From the NCBI RefSeq assembly GCF_013276795.1, contig NZ_VMLR01000003.1, positions 496,001 to 560,000 on the forward strand: a DNA stretch of 64,000 nucleotides, given 5' to 3'. Shown here piece by piece: positions 19,830 through 28,866 of this stretch (position 1 is the stretch's first letter; every line of letters begins with the position of its first letter). A program made the translations under genes and the position numbers. This stretch comes from Streptococcus sp. 2342 (GTDB lineage: Bacteria > Bacillota > Bacilli > Lactobacillales > Streptococcaceae). The notes beneath the pieces are model-generated. The model worked only from the letters and a program-made list of their open reading frames with translations, did no database searches and was not told the origin of the DNA.

Positions 19830-21264
19830 AATCTAATTCATAGTAAGTTCCAGTTGGGTTTCCAGATTTGATGAGGATACCATTTTGGTCCGCATGTGGG
19901 AAGACACGACCAGAAAATACTTTTTCTCCTTTATTGATGAAAATTTCAAAGACAGAGTTATCGATGAAGATTGTAGCAGTAGTAGCTTGATTGTCGATAG
20001 GGCAAGAACGTGTAGTTCCAAATTCTTGGGCATACTGTTCTCCAGCTTGGCTACGATCTACTGTCACTTGACCATTTACAAGGTCAAAGTTGATGGAAAG
20101 TCCCTTGCCTTCTTTATCAGCAAGTAAGACAATCTCACTCTGGCTATTGGCTTCTAATTTTAGTTCGAGTTCGTAAGTGTTCTTGGTTTGGGCGCGGTTA
20201 GAGAAAGGTTCTTCAGAAGCACGAAGGTCCTTGATAGCTGCGACTGGGTATTGGTAGAGTTTGCCGTCTTTGATAGTGAGTTCCTTGACCAAAGAGAAGG
20301 TTCCTTGGTGGTCAAAACGGTCAGAAGGGTAAGAAACATCTGGCAAGCCAAGCCAGCTAACAGCTAGAGCGCGTCCATCAGGAGCGTTGAAGGCTTGAGT
20401 TGCATAGGCTTCGAAACCATAGTCCATATTTTGAAGTTGAGACACATCTACCATTTTGGCATTTTCAGGGTCAAAGGAAGCCCCAATCTTAAACATATTT
20501 GGATAGATATTGTCGTAGTCTAGAACTTTCTTATCCAATCCTTGTGGGCAGTAGAGAAGGACAGGTTGCTCCCCGACAAAGACCAGATTTGGACATTCCA
20601 TCATGTAGGCAGTACGGTCGTTAGCAAAGTCAAGGTCACCAACCTCCTGCCAGTTTGTGTAATCGTTGTCTACAGCCTTATAAAGACGAACGAAGCCTTT
20701 TTTCTCTAAGTCCTGACCACCGACGATAGCATAGTATTGACCTTTAAAGTTAAAAATTTGTGGGTCACGGAAGTGGTCAGTAGAGTCTGCTGGCTGGTCA
20801 ATCAAGATCTTGTCAATCTTGGTAATCTTGCCATCCTTATCCATCAAAGCCCCAATCTGGTAAGGGTGACGGATCCAGTTTTCATCACGGACATTTCCTG
20901 TATAAAATAAGAACAAGTTATCCCCAAACTGCATGGCAGAACCAGAGTAGGCACCGTGGCTATCTAATGGAGTGTCAGGCAAAACTTTGACTCCAGTTTC
21001 TCTAAAGTGAACCAAATCCTCGCTTTCCAATTGAACCCAAGATTTCAAACCGTGGGCTGCACCAAAAGGAAAGTTCTGATAAAAAACAACCCACTTCCCA
21101 TCAAAGTAAGAAAAGCCATTTGGATCGTTGAGAAGTCCTGTTTTTGGCTCAACATGGTAATGAGTATGCCATGGAGATTGTGCCATATTTTTCTTAATAT
21201 TTTGAATTTCTTCTTGCGTCCAATCTTGATAAAGTCTGTAACGACGTTCAGTTGTCCATTCCAT
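19810..21264 (-). CDS. scrB: Sucrose-6-phosphate hydrolase (GH32)
   Basis: 484 residues. Cleaves sucrose-6-phosphate, made by the ScrA transporter, to glucose-6-phosphate and fructose. GH32 signatures are visible: LLNDPNGF (nucleophile Asp), FRDPQIF (transition-state Asp), and MMECPNL (acid/base Glu); a C-terminal beta-sandwich follows. GGAGG lies 8 bases before the chosen ATG, the only one of three nearby ATGs in this frame. First gene of the scrBR unit, divergent from scrA. Confidence 0.96.
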   Translation of the reverse strand: MEWTTERRYRLYQDWTQEEIQNIKKNMAQSPWHTHYHVEPKTGLLNDPNGFSYFDGKWVVFYQNFPFGAAHGLKSWVQLESEDLVHFRETGVKVLPDTPLDSHGAYSGSAMQFGDNLFLFYTGNVRDENWIRHPYQIGALMDKDGKITKIDKILIDQPADSTDHFRDPQIFNFKGQYYAIVGGQDLEKKGFVRLYKAVDNDYTNWQEVGDLDFANDRTAYMMECPNLVFVGEQPVLLYCPQGLDKKVLDYDNIYPNMFKIGASFDPENAKMVDVSQLQNMDYGFEAYATQAFNAPDGRALAVSWLGLPDVSYPSDRFDHQGTFSLVKELTIKDGKLYQYPVAAIKDLRASEEPFSNRAQTKNTYELELKLEANSQSEIVLLADKEGKGLSINFDLVNGQVTVDRSQAGEQYAQEFGTTRSCPIDNQATTATIFIDNSVFEIFINKGEKVFSGRVFPHADQNGILIKSGNPTGTYYELDYGRKIN

Positions 21265-21300
21265 TCATTCATTCCTCCAATAATCTTATCACTTTTAATA

Positions 21301-21342
21301 GTAACCGTTTTCGGTAAAAAATGCAAGCCATTTATGTTAAAA
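21301..21342 (-). promoter_or_regulatory. scrB promoter with operator-like palindrome in the spacer
   Basis: On the minus strand TTGCAT, 17 bases, TACTAT. The spacer holds ACCGAAAACGGT, a 12-base palindrome of LacI-family style (ScrR or CcpA), placed to block polymerase. No reading frame in the 375-base scrB-scrA gap looks coding; the gap is regulatory and AT-rich. Confidence 0.5.
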
Positions 21343-21353
21343 AAGAGAAAAAC

Positions 21354-21371
21354 CTATCAAACGTTTATCAT
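21354..21371. promoter_or_regulatory. Candidate ScrR operator
   Basis: TATCAAACGTTTATCA contains a perfect AAACGTTT core with near-symmetric flanks, as expected for a LacI-family dimer. It lies about 90 bases before scrB and 190 bases before the scrA promoter. Confidence 0.5.
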
Positions 21372-21535
21372 AAAAAGAAACCAGAAAATCAATCATCTAT
21401 CTACATAAAATTGAAAGAAAGTGAAACAAAACCCTTTTTAACTCACATTTTAAACTATTTTTTTAAAGAATCTCTTAAGAAACCCTCAAAATCTATCAAA
21501 AAAAGACCTTACTCTAAGAAACAAATATTTTTTCT

Positions 21536-21606
21536 GCAAAACGCTTGACATATTTTTGAAAGATGATAAAATAATACTCGTAGGGCGAGTAAAATCGCTT
21601 TCATAC
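21536..21606 (+). promoter_or_regulatory. scrA promoter with two LacI/CcpA-like sites
   Basis: TTGACA (21545-21550), 16 bases, TAAAAT (21567-21572). GCAAAACGCTTGACA (21536-21550) covers the -35. Downstream of the -10 the complement of 21591-21605 reads ATGAAAGCGATTTTA, one mismatch from the cre consensus. A small palindrome, ACTCG...CGAGT (21576-21590), lies between. Together these suggest ScrR and CcpA control. Confidence 0.5.
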
Positions 21607-21639
21607 AAGAATAAATTTTTTATAAGGAGATTTTTGCAA

Positions 21640-23526
21640 ATGAACAATCAGGAAATTGCAAAAAAAGTCATCGATGCCTTGGGCGGACGTGAGAATGTTA
21701 ACAGTGTAGCTCACTGTGCAACTCGCCTCCGTGTTATGGTAAAAGATGAAGGAAAAATCAATAAAGAAGTGATTGAGAACTTGGAAAAAGTTCAAGGTGC
21801 TTTCTTTAACTCAGGTCAATACCAAATCATCTTTGGTACTGGTACAGTTAACAAAATGTACGATGAAGTTGTTGCGCTTGGTTTGCCAACATCATCTAAA
21901 GATGACATGAAAGCAGAAGCTGCCAAACAAGGGAACTGGTTCCAACGTGCTATCCGTACTTTCGGTGACGTTTTCGTTCCAATCATCCCAGTTATCGTAG
22001 CGACAGGTCTTTTCATGGGTGTGCGTGGTCTTTTCAACGCTCTTGAAATGCCACTTCCAGGTGACTTTGCAACTTACACACAAATCTTGACAGATACAGC
22101 CTTCATCATCTTGCCAGGTTTGGTTGTGTGGTCAACCTTCCGTGTATTTGGTGGAAATCCAGCTGTTGGTATCGTTCTTGGTATGATGCTTGTTTCTGGC
22201 TCACTTCCAAACGCTTGGGCAGTTGCTTCAGGTGGTGAAGTGACTGCTATGAACTTCTTCGGATTTATCCCAGTTGTTGGTTTGCAAGGATCTGTTCTTC
22301 CAGCCTTCATCATCGGGGTTGTCGGAGCTAAATTTGAAAAAGCTGTCCGCAAGGTTGTTCCAGATGTGATTGACCTCTTGGTAACACCATTCGTGACACT
22401 TTTGGTCATGTCTATCCTTGGACTCTTTGTCATCGGACCAGTCTTCCACGTTGTTGAAAACTATATTCTTGTCGGTACAAAAGCAATTCTTGGCTTGCCA
22501 TTTGGTCTCGGTGGTTTCTTGATTGGTGGGGTTCACCAATTGATCGTCGTGTCAGGTGTGCACCACATCTTCAATTTGCTTGAAGTTCAATTGCTTGCTG
22601 CTGACCATGCTAACCCATTCAACGCTATCATCACTGCGGCTATGACAGCTCAAGGTGCTGCGACTGTTGCGGTTGGTGTCAAAACTAAAAATCCAAAACT
22701 AAAAACACTTGCTTTCCCAGCTGCTCTTTCTGCCTTCCTCGGTATTACAGAGCCTGCTATCTTCGGGGTGAACTTGCGCTTCCGTAAACCATTCTTCCTT
22801 TCATTGATTGCTGGTGCAATCGGTGGTGGATTGGCTTCAATCCTTGGGCTTGCTGGTACTGGTAGTGGTATCACTATCATCCCTGGTACAATGCTTTATG
22901 CAGGTAATGGACAACTTCCACTATACCTTCTTATGGTAGCTGTATCATTTGCCCTTGGTTTTGCTCTTACTTACATGTTTGGTTATGAGGATGAAAAAGA
23001 AGTTGCTACTGAAGTAGAGACAGAACGTTTGGTCCAAGAAGAAACAACTGGTAACATTCCAGCAGCTCTTCAAAATGAAACACTTGTAACTCCTATCGTC
23101 GGTGACGTTGTAGCTCTTGCTGATGTCAATGACCCAGTCTTCTCAAGTGGAGCTATGGGACAAGGTATCGCTGTGAAACCTAGCCAAGGTGTGGTCTATG
23201 CACCTGCTGATGCTGAAGTTTCAATTGCATTTCCAACAGGACACGCTTTTGGTTTGAAAACAACTGATGGTGCTGAAGTTTTGATCCACGTTGGTATTGA
23301 CACTGTATCTATGAATGGTGAAGGTTTTGAAGCAAAAGTTGCTCAAGGTGACAAGGTTAAAGCGGGCGATGTTCTTGGAACATTTGACTCAAACAAAATC
23401 GCTGCAGCTGGACTTGATGATACAACAATGGTTATCGTTACAAATACAGCTGACTACGCTTCAGTAGCTCCAGTCGCAACAGGTTCAGTTGCTAAGGGGG
23501 ATGCTGTGATCGAAGTGAAAATCTAA
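21640..23526 (+). CDS. scrA: Sucrose PTS transporter EIIBCA
   Basis: 628 residues from the ATG at 21640, preceded by AAGGAGA; the longer open frame upstream runs through the promoter. Domain order B-C-A: IIB at about 1-85 with the phosphorylated Cys in AHCATRLRV; the membrane IIC domain at about 100-450 with ten or so helices and GITEPAIFGVNLR; and a C-terminal IIA of the glucose type with the active His in EVLIHVGIDTVSM. Imports sucrose as sucrose-6-phosphate at the expense of PEP via HPr. Divergent from scrBR; a BOX element abuts the TAA stop. Confidence 0.96.
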   Translation: MNNQEIAKKVIDALGGRENVNSVAHCATRLRVMVKDEGKINKEVIENLEKVQGAFFNSGQYQIIFGTGTVNKMYDEVVALGLPTSSKDDMKAEAAKQGNWFQRAIRTFGDVFVPIIPVIVATGLFMGVRGLFNALEMPLPGDFATYTQILTDTAFIILPGLVVWSTFRVFGGNPAVGIVLGMMLVSGSLPNAWAVASGGEVTAMNFFGFIPVVGLQGSVLPAFIIGVVGAKFEKAVRKVVPDVIDLLVTPFVTLLVMSILGLFVIGPVFHVVENYILVGTKAILGLPFGLGGFLIGGVHQLIVVSGVHHIFNLLEVQLLAADHANPFNAIITAAMTAQGAATVAVGVKTKNPKLKTLAFPAALSAFLGITEPAIFGVNLRFRKPFFLSLIAGAIGGGLASILGLAGTGSGITIIPGTMLYAGNGQLPLYLLMVAVSFALGFALTYMFGYEDEKEVATEVETERLVQEETTGNIPAALQNETLVTPIVGDVVALADVNDPVFSSGAMGQGIAVKPSQGVVYAPADAEVSIAFPTGHAFGLKTTDGAEVLIHVGIDTVSMNGEGFEAKVAQGDKVKAGDVLGTFDSNKIAAAGLDDTTMVIVTNTADYASVAPVATGSVAKGDAVIEVKI

Positions 23527-23629
23527 TACTCTTCGAAAATCAAATTCAAACCATGTCAGCTTCGCCTTGCCGTACTCAAGTACAGCCTTCGGCTAGCTTC
23601 CTAGTTTGCTCTTTGATTTTCATTGAGTA
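23526..23629 (+). repeat. BOX element, boxA-boxC type, second copy
   Basis: 104 bases, closely similar to the copy at 18761, with ATACTCTTCGAAAATC at the left and GATTTTCATTGAGTA at the right. It begins on the last base of the scrA stop codon and ends about 20 bases before the scrA terminator. Confidence 0.88.
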
Positions 23630-23649
23630 CAATATTCCCTCTCACAATG

Positions 23650-23681
23650 AAAACGAACAAATGACATGTTTGTTCGTTTTT
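23650..23681 (+). terminator. Rho-independent terminator after scrA
   Basis: Perfect 12-pair stem AAAACGAACAAA / TTTGTTCGTTTT with a 7-base loop and T-run. Confidence 0.85.
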
Positions 23682-23744
23682 GCTTGAATGGTAAGATTTA
23701 CAGAGGAAAATCTAAAAAATAGAGAAATTTAGACTTTCGAAATA

Positions 23745-23753
23745 TGCTATAAT
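23745..23753 (+). promoter_or_regulatory. Extended -10 promoter of scrK
   Basis: TG-C-TATAAT, 28 bases before the scrK start, with no good -35. Confidence 0.5.
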
Positions 23754-23780
23754 AAAGAAAATAAAAACAAGAGGTTTATC

Positions 23781-24668
23781 ATGACAAAATTATATGGAAG
23801 CTTGGAAGCGGGCGGTACAAAGTTTGTTTGTGCTGTCGGTGATGAAAACTTTAACGTTGTAGAAAAAACACAATTTCCAACAACAACTCCAATCGAAACA
23901 ATCGATAAAACCATTGAGTTCTTCTCAAAATTTGACAACCTTGCTGGTCTTGCAGTCGGTTCGTTTGGTCCGATTGATATTGATAAAAACTCAAAAACTT
24001 ATGGCTTTATCACAACGACTCCAAAACCAAACTGGGCAAATGTGGACTTACTTGGTGCCCTTCGTCGCGCCCTCAACGTGCCAATGTACTTCACTACAGA
24101 CGTAAACAGCTCTGCTTATGGTGAAGTGGTTGCCCGTAATAATGCTGGTGGCCGTATCGAAAACTTGGTTTACTACACAATCGGTACAGGTATCGGTGCA
24201 GGTGTCATCCAACGTGGTGAGTTTATCGGTGGTGTGGGTCACCCTGAAATGGGTCATTATTATGTTGCTAGACACCCAATGGATATTGAAAAAGAATTCA
24301 ACGGTGTTTGTCCTTTCCATAAGGGATGTCTGGAAGGCTATGCAGCTGGTCCAAGTTTGGAAGCTCGTACAGGTGTACGTGGGGAAAACATTGAACTCAA
24401 CAACCCTGTTTGGGATGTTCAAGCCTACTATATCGCTCAAGCTGCGGTTAATGCAACAGTGACTTTCCGCCCAGACGTGATTGTCTTTGGTGGAGGGGTC
24501 ATGGCTCAACAACACATGTTGGACCGTGTCCGTGAGAAATTTACATCTCTTCTTAATGGCTACCTACCAGTACCAGATGTGCGTGACTACATCGTCACTC
24601 CAGCAGTCGCAGGAAATGGTTCTGCTACTCTTGGAAACTTTGTCCTTGCAAAAGAAGTTTCAAAATAA
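23781..24668 (+). CDS. scrK: Fructokinase (ROK family)
   Basis: 295 residues. Phosphorylates the fructose released by ScrB to fructose-6-phosphate. The ROK N-terminal phosphate loop is GSLEAGGTKFVCAVG; the sugar-binding HPEMGHYYV and the zinc site CPFHKGCLEGYAAGPSLEAR are present. It has its own extended -10 promoter and a terminator, and completes the sucrose regulon next to scrA. Confidence 0.94.
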   Translation: MTKLYGSLEAGGTKFVCAVGDENFNVVEKTQFPTTTPIETIDKTIEFFSKFDNLAGLAVGSFGPIDIDKNSKTYGFITTTPKPNWANVDLLGALRRALNVPMYFTTDVNSSAYGEVVARNNAGGRIENLVYYTIGTGIGAGVIQRGEFIGGVGHPEMGHYYVARHPMDIEKEFNGVCPFHKGCLEGYAAGPSLEARTGVRGENIELNNPVWDVQAYYIAQAAVNATVTFRPDVIVFGGGVMAQQHMLDRVREKFTSLLNGYLPVPDVRDYIVTPAVAGNGSATLGNFVLAKEVSK

Positions 24669-24675
24669 AGCACAA

Positions 24676-24705
24676 AATCCGCTTGGGAAACCAAACGGAT
24701 TTTTT
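24676..24705. terminator. Terminator between scrK and the convergent membrane gene
   Basis: ATCCG-C-TTGG / CCAA-A-CGGAT around a GAAA tetraloop, then TTTTTT. Confidence 0.8.
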
Positions 24706-24710
24706 ATGTG

Positions 24711-25328
24711 TCAAAGCATTTGCCAGAAGAAGTCGATAATATAGGTCAGACCGTAGGTATAAACCACGAGGGTAAAGGGTTTGGTCAGAATGATGATGGT
24801 CATATAGCGCTTGAAGCTCATCTTGGTTAAGGCAGCCAGCATACAGAGAAAGTCAGCTGGACTAATGGGCCAAATCATCATAAAAATAAAGAAACGGTCA
24901 AAACGATTGCCCTTATCCAACCAGCCGATATACTTGTCATAGGTGCGCTTGCTGACGACGGACTGGACAAAGGCAGCTCCATAGAGGCGCACCAGATAAA
25001 AGATAATGGCACAGCCAATCACAATCCCGATATAGTTGTAGATAGTCCCGATGATGTGGCCGTAGATAAAGACCCCAGCCACCGAGGTCAAGGCTCCTGG
25101 AATGATAGGGACGACCGTTTGTAAAATCTGTAAAAAGATAAAGAGGGGTGGCCCCCAGATACCTGCCTGCTGGATAAAGGCAGAGAGGGTTTCCTTAGAC
25201 TGTAAAATCCCAGCCTGATAAGCCCAAATACAGAAAATCAAACTCCCAACCCCACCGACAATCGATGAGATATTGATAACTTGCTGCAGAAGGGGAGAAA
25301 CAGCTTTCATTTGTTTATCCTGTGACAT
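24711..25328 (-). CDS. TVP38/TMEM64 (DedA-superfamily, VTT domain) membrane protein
   Basis: 205 residues with about five membrane helices. The VTT region is visible as a Pro/Gly-rich re-entrant segment (LQTVVPIIPGALTSVAGVFI) and a later charged segment (YIGWLDKGNRFDRFFIFMMI). DedA-superfamily proteins are linked to lipid-carrier or phospholipid movement across the membrane; the substrate is not shown here. GAGGAG lies before the ATG. It faces scrK and diverges from hsdR. Confidence 0.82.
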   Translation of the reverse strand: MSQDKQMKAVSPLLQQVINISSIVGGVGSLIFCIWAYQAGILQSKETLSAFIQQAGIWGPPLFIFLQILQTVVPIIPGALTSVAGVFIYGHIIGTIYNYIGIVIGCAIIFYLVRLYGAAFVQSVVSKRTYDKYIGWLDKGNRFDRFFIFMMIWPISPADFLCMLAALTKMSFKRYMTIIILTKPFTLVVYTYGLTYIIDFFWQML

Positions 25329-25434
25329 GTAAACTCCTCATAGATAGTATAACTCTACTATACCATATTTTGGAGGAGAAAGGGGGAATGAGTCTTTTTG
25401 ATATGGGAAGAGTGATGGAATTTGAGCTTAAACA

Positions 25435-25443
25435 TGCTATAAT
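25435..25443 (+). promoter_or_regulatory. Extended -10 promoter of the second hsdR
   Basis: TG-C-TATAAT, about 33 bases before the hsdR start; AAAGGAGAG is the ribosome site. Confidence 0.5.
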
Positions 25444-25475
25444 AAAGGAAGCAGACAAGTAGCAAAGGAGAGAGT

Positions 25476-28466
25476 ATGATGCAGGTAAAACCAGAACTGG
25501 AGATAGAAAAACAACTGATCAACCAACTGGTAACTGGGGAAAGTCAATGGACTTACAGAGATGACCTTAAAACTGAAGAACAATTATGGGAAAACTTCTT
25601 TGAAAAGCTAGCCCAGAACAACGTGACTCTATTGGCAGATTATCCTCTAACAGAACAGGAAAAACGCCAGATAAAGAATCAACTGAACTTTGTTAGCTAC
25701 TATGATGCGGCCAAGTGGTTGGTCGGCGAAAATGGCATTGCCAAGGTTGAGGTTCAGAGAGAAGATGCTAGTTTGGGGACTATCCGTTTATCTGTCATTT
25801 GGCGAGACAATATCGCAGCTGGTAAGTCCAGTTATGAGGTTGTCAACCAAGTCGAGAGAGATAAGATAAATCCTCAGGATCAAGACCGCAGGCTAGATGT
25901 GACCCTCTTGATCAATGGCCTTCCAATGGTTCAGATCGAGCTTAAAAGTCCCAGAGTTGCTTTTCTAGATGCCTTTCATCAAATCAAAAAGTATGACCGT
26001 GAAGGCAAGTTCCGTGGCATCTACTCTAGCTTACAGATGTTTGTTGTGACTAATAAGGTAGATACACGCTATATCGCTGCAGCTAGGGAAAATAAACTCA
26101 ACAAGCAATTTCTAACCAAGTGGGTGGATAAGGACAACCAACCTATAACGAGCTTGACCAGTTTTGCCCACGAAGTCCTTTCCATCCCTCGTGCTCATCA
26201 GATGGTCATGCAGTATTCTGTCCTTGATGATAGCAAGAAGACTCTCATCCTCCTGCGTCCCTACCAGATTCACGCCATCGAAGCAGTGCAAGAAGCCTCT
26301 CGCCAGCAAGCATCAGGCTATGTCTGGCATACGACAGGTTCAGGGAAGACCCTGACCTCCTATAAGGTAGCTCGGAATCTCCTCCAGATTCCATCTATCC
26401 AAAAGACGATTTTTGTCGTTGACCGCAGGGACTTGGACCAACAGACCACTTCATCTTTTCTCTCTTATGCGACCAATGATGTCATTGATATTGATGAGAC
26501 GGATAATACCCATGATTTGGTCAAGCGACTAGGAAGCAATGATAAGCGTGTGGTGGTAACGACCATCCAGAAAATCACCACCATGATGCGCAAGTTTGAA
26601 CAAGGTCTTTACCAAAGAGATGCGGACAAAATCAAGGATCTTCGAGTGGCCTTTGTCGTGGATGAATGCCACCGTGCCGTAACACCTCAAACACAAAAAG
26701 ACATTAAGGCCTTTTTCCCACAGTCTCTCTGGTATGGTTTTACAGGCACACCTATCTTTAAGGAAAATAAACGCCAGCAGGTCGGTGACCTAGCTCAAAC
26801 CACCCAGCAACAGTACGGTGACCGTCTCCATGAGTATACAGTCAAGGAAGCCATCCATGATGGAGCAGTTTTAGGTTTTAAGGTAGATTATCGCAATACC
26901 CTCATCACGGATAAATCTGAAAATGACATACCAGATACTGTCTACGAAGATGAAGAGCATATGCTGGAAGTCTTGGATGCCATTATCAATAAATCCCGTC
27001 AACAGCTAGGATTCCAAAAAGGAGTTGGTAAGACCTACAATGCCATCCTAACCGTTAAATCCATCCCTCAAGCCCAAGCCTACTATGACCTCCTCAAACG
27101 AGTCAAGGCTGGGGAGACGAGGGTTAAGGTATCGGAAAGGGTCAAGCAGGTCCTTCCTGACTTTCCAAAGGCGACCATCACCTACTCGGTCACAGAAAAT
27201 GAAGAAGACTCAAGAGCCAATCAAGACCACATGAAGCAGGTCTTAGAGGACTATAACCAAGAGTTTGATACCCATTTTACCATGGCGGATCTGCGTGGTT
27301 TTAATACGGATGTCAATAACCGTCTAGCTCGAAAGCATGACAAATACCTCTATCGAAATGAACAGTTGGACTTAGTCATCGTAGTCAATCGTCTCCTAAC
27401 GGGATTTGATGCCCCTTGTCTATCAACTCTCTTTATTGACCGCAAGCCCATGCAACCGCAGGACTTGATCCAAGCCTTTAGCCGAACCAATCGTATCTTT
27501 GATTCTAGTAAGACCTACGGTCATATCATCACCTTCCAAAAGCCCCTAGCCTTTAAGGAAGCAGTGGATAATGCCCTCAAGCTCTACTCAAATGGTGGTG
27601 AAAACGAGGTCCTAGCCCCTAGCTGGGAAGAGGAAAAGAGGAACTTTTTACGGAGTTGCAGTGATTTCCAAAATCTCATCACCGATGATCCTGAGGAAGG
27701 ACTCCAAATCGAGCAAATCTCTACACCTGAGTTGAGGAAACTAGCTAAAACCTATCAAGCCTTTGATAAATATTTAGCCTCTATCCGAGTGTACAAAGAG
27801 TATGATGAGGAAGAACTTTACAGTCAGACGGGACTTGATGGAGAGAAGTTGGAAAGGTATCTGGGACTTTATCGAAATGTCCTTGCAGAATTAAAAAGCC
27901 GAGTAGAGGATGATGACGATGGAGAGCCACTTGATATCCACTATGAACTGGAGTCTATCCAAGTGGACGAAATTAACTATGCCTATATCTTGACCTTAAT
28001 CCAAAGCCTGATTGAACAAGGTCAGAGTCAAGAAAAGAACCTAAGCGCTCAAGATAGGGAAGCCGTGGATAACTATATTCAGAGTCTTGAGAAGACCAAT
28101 CCCAATCTTGCTCAGATCATCACTGAACTTTGGAGAGAGGTACAAGAACATCCGAAAAGCTATCGTGGTCAGTCTATCGCAAATATTTTGGATCAGATGA
28201 TTGAGGCTGTCATCCAGCAACATATCAAAGTCTTTAGCAAGCGCTGGTATGTCGGTGAGGATGAACTCCGTTACTATGTCGAACACTACCGTAAGGGAGC
28301 GAAAAAACAACTAGGAGAAAGTCAGCTGACCAAGAGCCAGCGCTATCAGGACTATAAGCTAGAGGTGGCGGATGCCCTCAATCCTCTCCTCTATAAAAAA
28401 CAAATCAAGGAAGCCTATACCCAACTAGTGGAGGAAGTCATTGAGCCATTGAGGGTTGGAAGATAG
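25476..28466 (+). CDS. hsdR: Type I restriction enzyme subunit HsdR (second copy)
   Basis: 996 residues, a full-length subunit. N-terminal nuclease with D141 and E155-L-K157 in [10 protein letters not shown]2 translocase with Walker A TTGSGKT (286-292), a DECH box at 396-399, GFTGTP motif III and [11 protein letters not shown] motif VI; helical C-terminal part. It resembles the EcoR124/type IC branch and is clearly different in sequence from the HsdR at 1152. Base composition is like the core genes, unlike the AT-rich cargo downstream. Its partners are the hsdS relic at 34086 and hsdM at 35954, about 6-7 kb downstream, so the RM operon is split by inserted genes. Confidence 0.95.
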   Translation: MMQVKPELEIEKQLINQLVTGESQWTYRDDLKTEEQLWENFFEKLAQNNVTLLADYPLTEQEKRQIKNQLNFVSYYDAAKWLVGENGIAKVEVQREDASLGTIRLSVIWRDNIAAGKSSYEVVNQVERDKINPQDQDRRLDVTLLINGLPMVQIELKSPRVAFLDAFHQIKKYDREGKFRGIYSSLQMFVVTNKVDTRYIAAARENKLNKQFLTKWVDKDNQPITSLTSFAHEVLSIPRAHQMVMQYSVLDDSKKTLILLRPYQIHAIEAVQEASRQQASGYVWHTTGSGKTLTSYKVARNLLQIPSIQKTIFVVDRRDLDQQTTSSFLSYATNDVIDIDETDNTHDLVKRLGSNDKRVVVTTIQKITTMMRKFEQGLYQRDADKIKDLRVAFVVDECHRAVTPQTQKDIKAFFPQSLWYGFTGTPIFKENKRQQVGDLAQTTQQQYGDRLHEYTVKEAIHDGAVLGFKVDYRNTLITDKSENDIPDTVYEDEEHMLEVLDAIINKSRQQLGFQKGVGKTYNAILTVKSIPQAQAYYDLLKRVKAGETRVKVSERVKQVLPDFPKATITYSVTENEEDSRANQDHMKQVLEDYNQEFDTHFTMADLRGFNTDVNNRLARKHDKYLYRNEQLDLVIVVNRLLTGFDAPCLSTLFIDRKPMQPQDLIQAFSRTNRIFDSSKTYGHIITFQKPLAFKEAVDNALKLYSNGGENEVLAPSWEEEKRNFLRSCSDFQNLITDDPEEGLQIEQISTPELRKLAKTYQAFDKYLASIRVYKEYDEEELYSQTGLDGEKLERYLGLYRNVLAELKSRVEDDDDGEPLDIHYELESIQVDEINYAYILTLIQSLIEQGQSQEKNLSAQDREAVDNYIQSLEKTNPNLAQIITELWREVQEHPKSYRGQSIANILDQMIEAVIQQHIKVFSKRWYVGEDELRYYVEHYRKGAKKQLGESQLTKSQRYQDYKLEVADALNPLLYKKQIKEAYTQLVEEVIEPLRVGR

Positions 28467-28469
28467 CTC

Positions 28470-28650
28470 TTCGAGACTTAGAATAGGCCTACTTCCTAAA
28501 GTTTACATGTATTCTAAGCCTCGAATGATTGCAATTACATAAATTTACAAGTATTCTACGTTTCGAATTACTTATCTACAAAAGTTTTGAGGTCTTCGAG
28601 CTTTCGAATAGTCATATTTACTAAATTTTATATGTATTCTAAAACTCGAA
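28470..28650. repeat. Two 56-base palindromic elements in a degenerate ~42-base tandem repeat
   Basis: 28470-28525 and 28595-28650 are direct copies about 80% identical. Each has arms TTCGAGACTTAGAATA and TATTCTAAGCCTCGAA (first copy) around a 24-base AT-rich loop. Seen another way, blocks ending in TCGAA at 28525, 28567, 28608 and 28650 form four tandem units of 42, 42, 41 and 42 bases; units one and four match at 34 of 42 positions. The block starts 3 bases after the hsdR stop and fills most of the 400-base gap before the next gene; no coding frame is present in it. Confidence 0.75.
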
Positions 28651-28679
28651 AAGGTAAAATCTAAAAATAGTAAGAGTCT

Positions 28680-28723
28680 CTATCTGATGGACGGAGTGTA
28701 TGTCCATCAGATAGGGGTTTTTT
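28680..28723 (+). terminator. Strong rho-independent terminator
   Basis: Perfect 13-pair stem CTATCTGATGGAC / GTCCATCAGATAG, 9-base loop, GGG then T-run. Ends hsdR transcription and separates it from the cargo genes. Confidence 0.9.
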
Positions 28724-28866
28724 AATTTGAAAATGTCTGATTTGTCCTGAAAAGTACGTTTTAGATGGAAATAATGACAGTTGAGCGGAAGCGGAATAAA
28801 TCTTTTAAAGTAACTGTTAGAATTATTTTAAAAGTTTACATAATGAAAAATAGAAAGAATATCATC

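Noticed and set aside
24048..24515. Antisense frame of 155 codons inside scrK
   Set aside because: Shadow of scrK codon bias, without ribosome site.
28484..28650. CRISPR-like spacing of about 42 bases downstream of hsdR
   Set aside because: The repeated parts are too diverged (about 64-81% identity), the units are full-length similar rather than repeat plus unique spacer, and no cas genes are near.
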